Source: Lachnospiraceae bacterium UBA5899 (GTDB lineage Bacteria > Bacillota > Clostridia > Lachnospirales > Lachnospiraceae). From it: DNA of 64,000 nt. The stretch lies in NCBI GenBank assembly GCA_002432425.1, contig DJEL01000056.1, positions 5,908-69,907 of the forward strand. The letters run 5' to 3'. The position numbers were made by a program, and so were the translations under genes. Under the pieces are notes generated by a model that had not been told where the DNA came from, did not search any database, and worked only from the letters and a program-made list of their open reading frames with translations. Below are positions 62,633-64,000 of this stretch, piece by piece. Numbering within the stretch: position 1 is the stretch's first letter; each line of letters starts with the position of its first letter.

Positions 62633-63937
62633 TTGGAGACATCTGATGTCGCGCAACTGATTATTATTATTGTTCTGATTTTTTTATCCGGCTTCTTTTC
62701 TTCTGCCGAAACCGCTTTTTCCACCTTAAACCGGGTGCGGATGCGGAATCTGGAGGAAGAAGGCAGCAAAAAGGCCGCAAGGGTCAATAAGATTTTAGAG
62801 AGTTACAGCAAAATGCTTTCCGCCATCCTGATTGGCAACAACATTGTAAACCTGACCGCTTCTTCCCTGACGACGGCATTTGTTATCGGCGTATGCGGCA
62901 ATGCCTACATAGGACTCGGTACCGGTATTCTTACCATCGTGGTACTGCTCGGCGGGGAAATCATTCCCAAGACATGGGCAAACTTAAATTCCGAGAAATT
63001 AGCTCTTGCCTACTCTTCCGTCATCTACGCACTGATGAAGGTCATGACGCCGGTTATTTTTATCGTGGATTTACTGTCCAAGGGCATCTTGAAGCTTTTG
63101 CATGTGGACCCCAATAAAAAGAACGATACCATTACCGAAAGCGAATTGAAGACCTACGTGGATGTCAGCCATGAGGACGGCCAGATTGAATCGGACGAAA
63201 GAGAAATGATTTACAATATCTTTGAATTCTCCGATACCTGCGTAAAGGATATTATGATTCCCCGTACCAACATGGTGACCGTCAATGCGGATGAAAGCAT
63301 AAATGACCTGATTAAGGTATTCCACGAGTCCATGTATACCCGTATTCCCGTGTATCAGGAAGACAAGGACAGCATGATTGGTTTTGTCAACATCAAGGAT
63401 TTATTTATCGCCCGTATTTCCGGTCAGAAAAATATCTCCTTAAAGTCCCTCCTGCGGGAGGCCTACTACACCTACGAATACAAGAAAAACGCAGACCTGC
63501 TTTTGGAAATGCGTGAGAAATCCATGAATGTGGCGTTTGTCTTAAACGAATACGGTTCCACCGTGGGTATGGTTACCCTAGAAGACCTTTTGGAAGAGCT
63601 GGTCGGAGAAATCCGTGATGAATACGATGAGGACGAAAAAGAACTCATTCAGAAAATAGATGACCGTTCCTACCTCATTGAAGGCAGCATGAACCTTTCC
63701 GATATCAACGACAACATCGGTACTTCCTTAAATTCCGATGATTACGACTCCATCGGCGGTATCATCATCGGTCAGCTCGATCGTCTGCCGGAGGACAACG
63801 AATCCGTAGTTCTTGCCGACGGCACCACCTTGCAGGTAAAGGGCATCGACCAGAACCGCATCCTTCACGTCCTGCTTACTCTTCCCGAGCCAAAGGAAGA
63901 AGAAACGGACGAAGAAGCTTCCGCAAGTAAACAATAG
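62633..63937 (+). CDS. CNNM/CorC/HlyC family transporter-associated protein
   Basis: A 434-residue protein: DUF21 membrane domain (LIIIIVLIFLSGFFSSAETAF, about 1-190), two CBS domains (MIPRTNMVTVNADESINDLI ... STVGMVTLEDLLEELVGEI) and a C-terminal CorC/HlyC domain. The family is linked to Mg2+/Co2+ homeostasis or export. The start is a TTG at 62633 with AAAAGGAG eight nt upstream; the open frame begins further upstream at 62543 but that part is the promoter region. Confidence 0.9.
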   Translation: METSDVAQLIIIIVLIFLSGFFSSAETAFSTLNRVRMRNLEEEGSKKAARVNKILESYSKMLSAILIGNNIVNLTASSLTTAFVIGVCGNAYIGLGTGILTIVVLLGGEIIPKTWANLNSEKLALAYSSVIYALMKVMTPVIFIVDLLSKGILKLLHVDPNKKNDTITESELKTYVDVSHEDGQIESDEREMIYNIFEFSDTCVKDIMIPRTNMVTVNADESINDLIKVFHESMYTRIPVYQEDKDSMIGFVNIKDLFIARISGQKNISLKSLLREAYYTYEYKKNADLLLEMREKSMNVAFVLNEYGSTVGMVTLEDLLEELVGEIRDEYDEDEKELIQKIDDRSYLIEGSMNLSDINDNIGTSLNSDDYDSIGGIIIGQLDRLPEDNESVVLADGTTLQVKGIDQNRILHVLLTLPEPKEEETDEEASASKQ

Positions 63938-64000
63938 AATGCACGCTCTGCGAACATTCTATTGTCATGAATAATAAATGGGGCTGTCGCACTAATGTGC

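Overview
The window is a dense, mostly minus-strand stretch of chromosome from an endospore-forming Clostridia, most likely a Lachnospiraceae member. The evidence is a complete spoIIIA operon, spoIVB, the gene order asp23-nusB-xseA-xseB-ispA-dxs-tlyA-nadK-argR-recN-spoIVB-spo0A, a SCIFF peptide with its radical SAM maturase next to a fused secDF, Gram-positive style lipoproteins and a CIRCE-controlled groESL. I see no tRNA, rRNA, CRISPR array, insertion sequence or prophage.

Layout. 1-6.5 kb: yicC (partial), a GNAT acetyltransferase, rqcH, a MurJ/SpoVB-type flippase and glgA. 6.6-19.1 kb: the conserved Clostridia block read right to left, ending in spoIVB, a GH5 glycoside hydrolase lipoprotein and a Spo0A-like gene that keeps the DNA-binding half but lacks most of the receiver domain. 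19.1-29 kb: a transglutaminase-like lipoprotein, prfC, deoB, spoIIIAA-AH and a small lipoprotein. 29-39 kb: pnp, rpsO and trpS, a DUF3298-type lipoprotein, a zinc-ribbon membrane protein with a TPM-tail-like partner, apbE divergent from a NusG-domain-II/Gx-transporter pair, and a TetR regulator divergent from a membrane protein. 39-50 kb: an NhaC antiporter, a broken YhcG-type gene, groESL, an unusual two-domain cysteine-peptidase-like protein beside an AraC regulator, and a heterodimeric ABC exporter. 50-51.1 kb: a small AT-rich patch of immunity-like ORFs and broken fragments. 51.2-64 kb: mgtE with an upstream leader ORF, yigZ, a class A PBP, recJ, secDF, the scfB/scfA SCIFF system, a TIGR04086 membrane protein and a CorC/HlyC-type protein.

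The most interesting points are: (1) the Spo0A-like protein without a phosphoacceptor, in the spo0A locus, with a tandem 10-bp repeat lying over its own promoter; (2) a predicted attenuator with mutually exclusive pairing between the SCIFF peptide gene and its maturase; (3) a DUF1905-like plus C39-like fusion protein; (4) several regulatory inverted repeats (glgA, apbE, TetR locus, pnp leader) and an mgtE leader ORF. Most genes are ordinary housekeeping genes. All family calls rest on motifs and remembered family features; no database search was possible.
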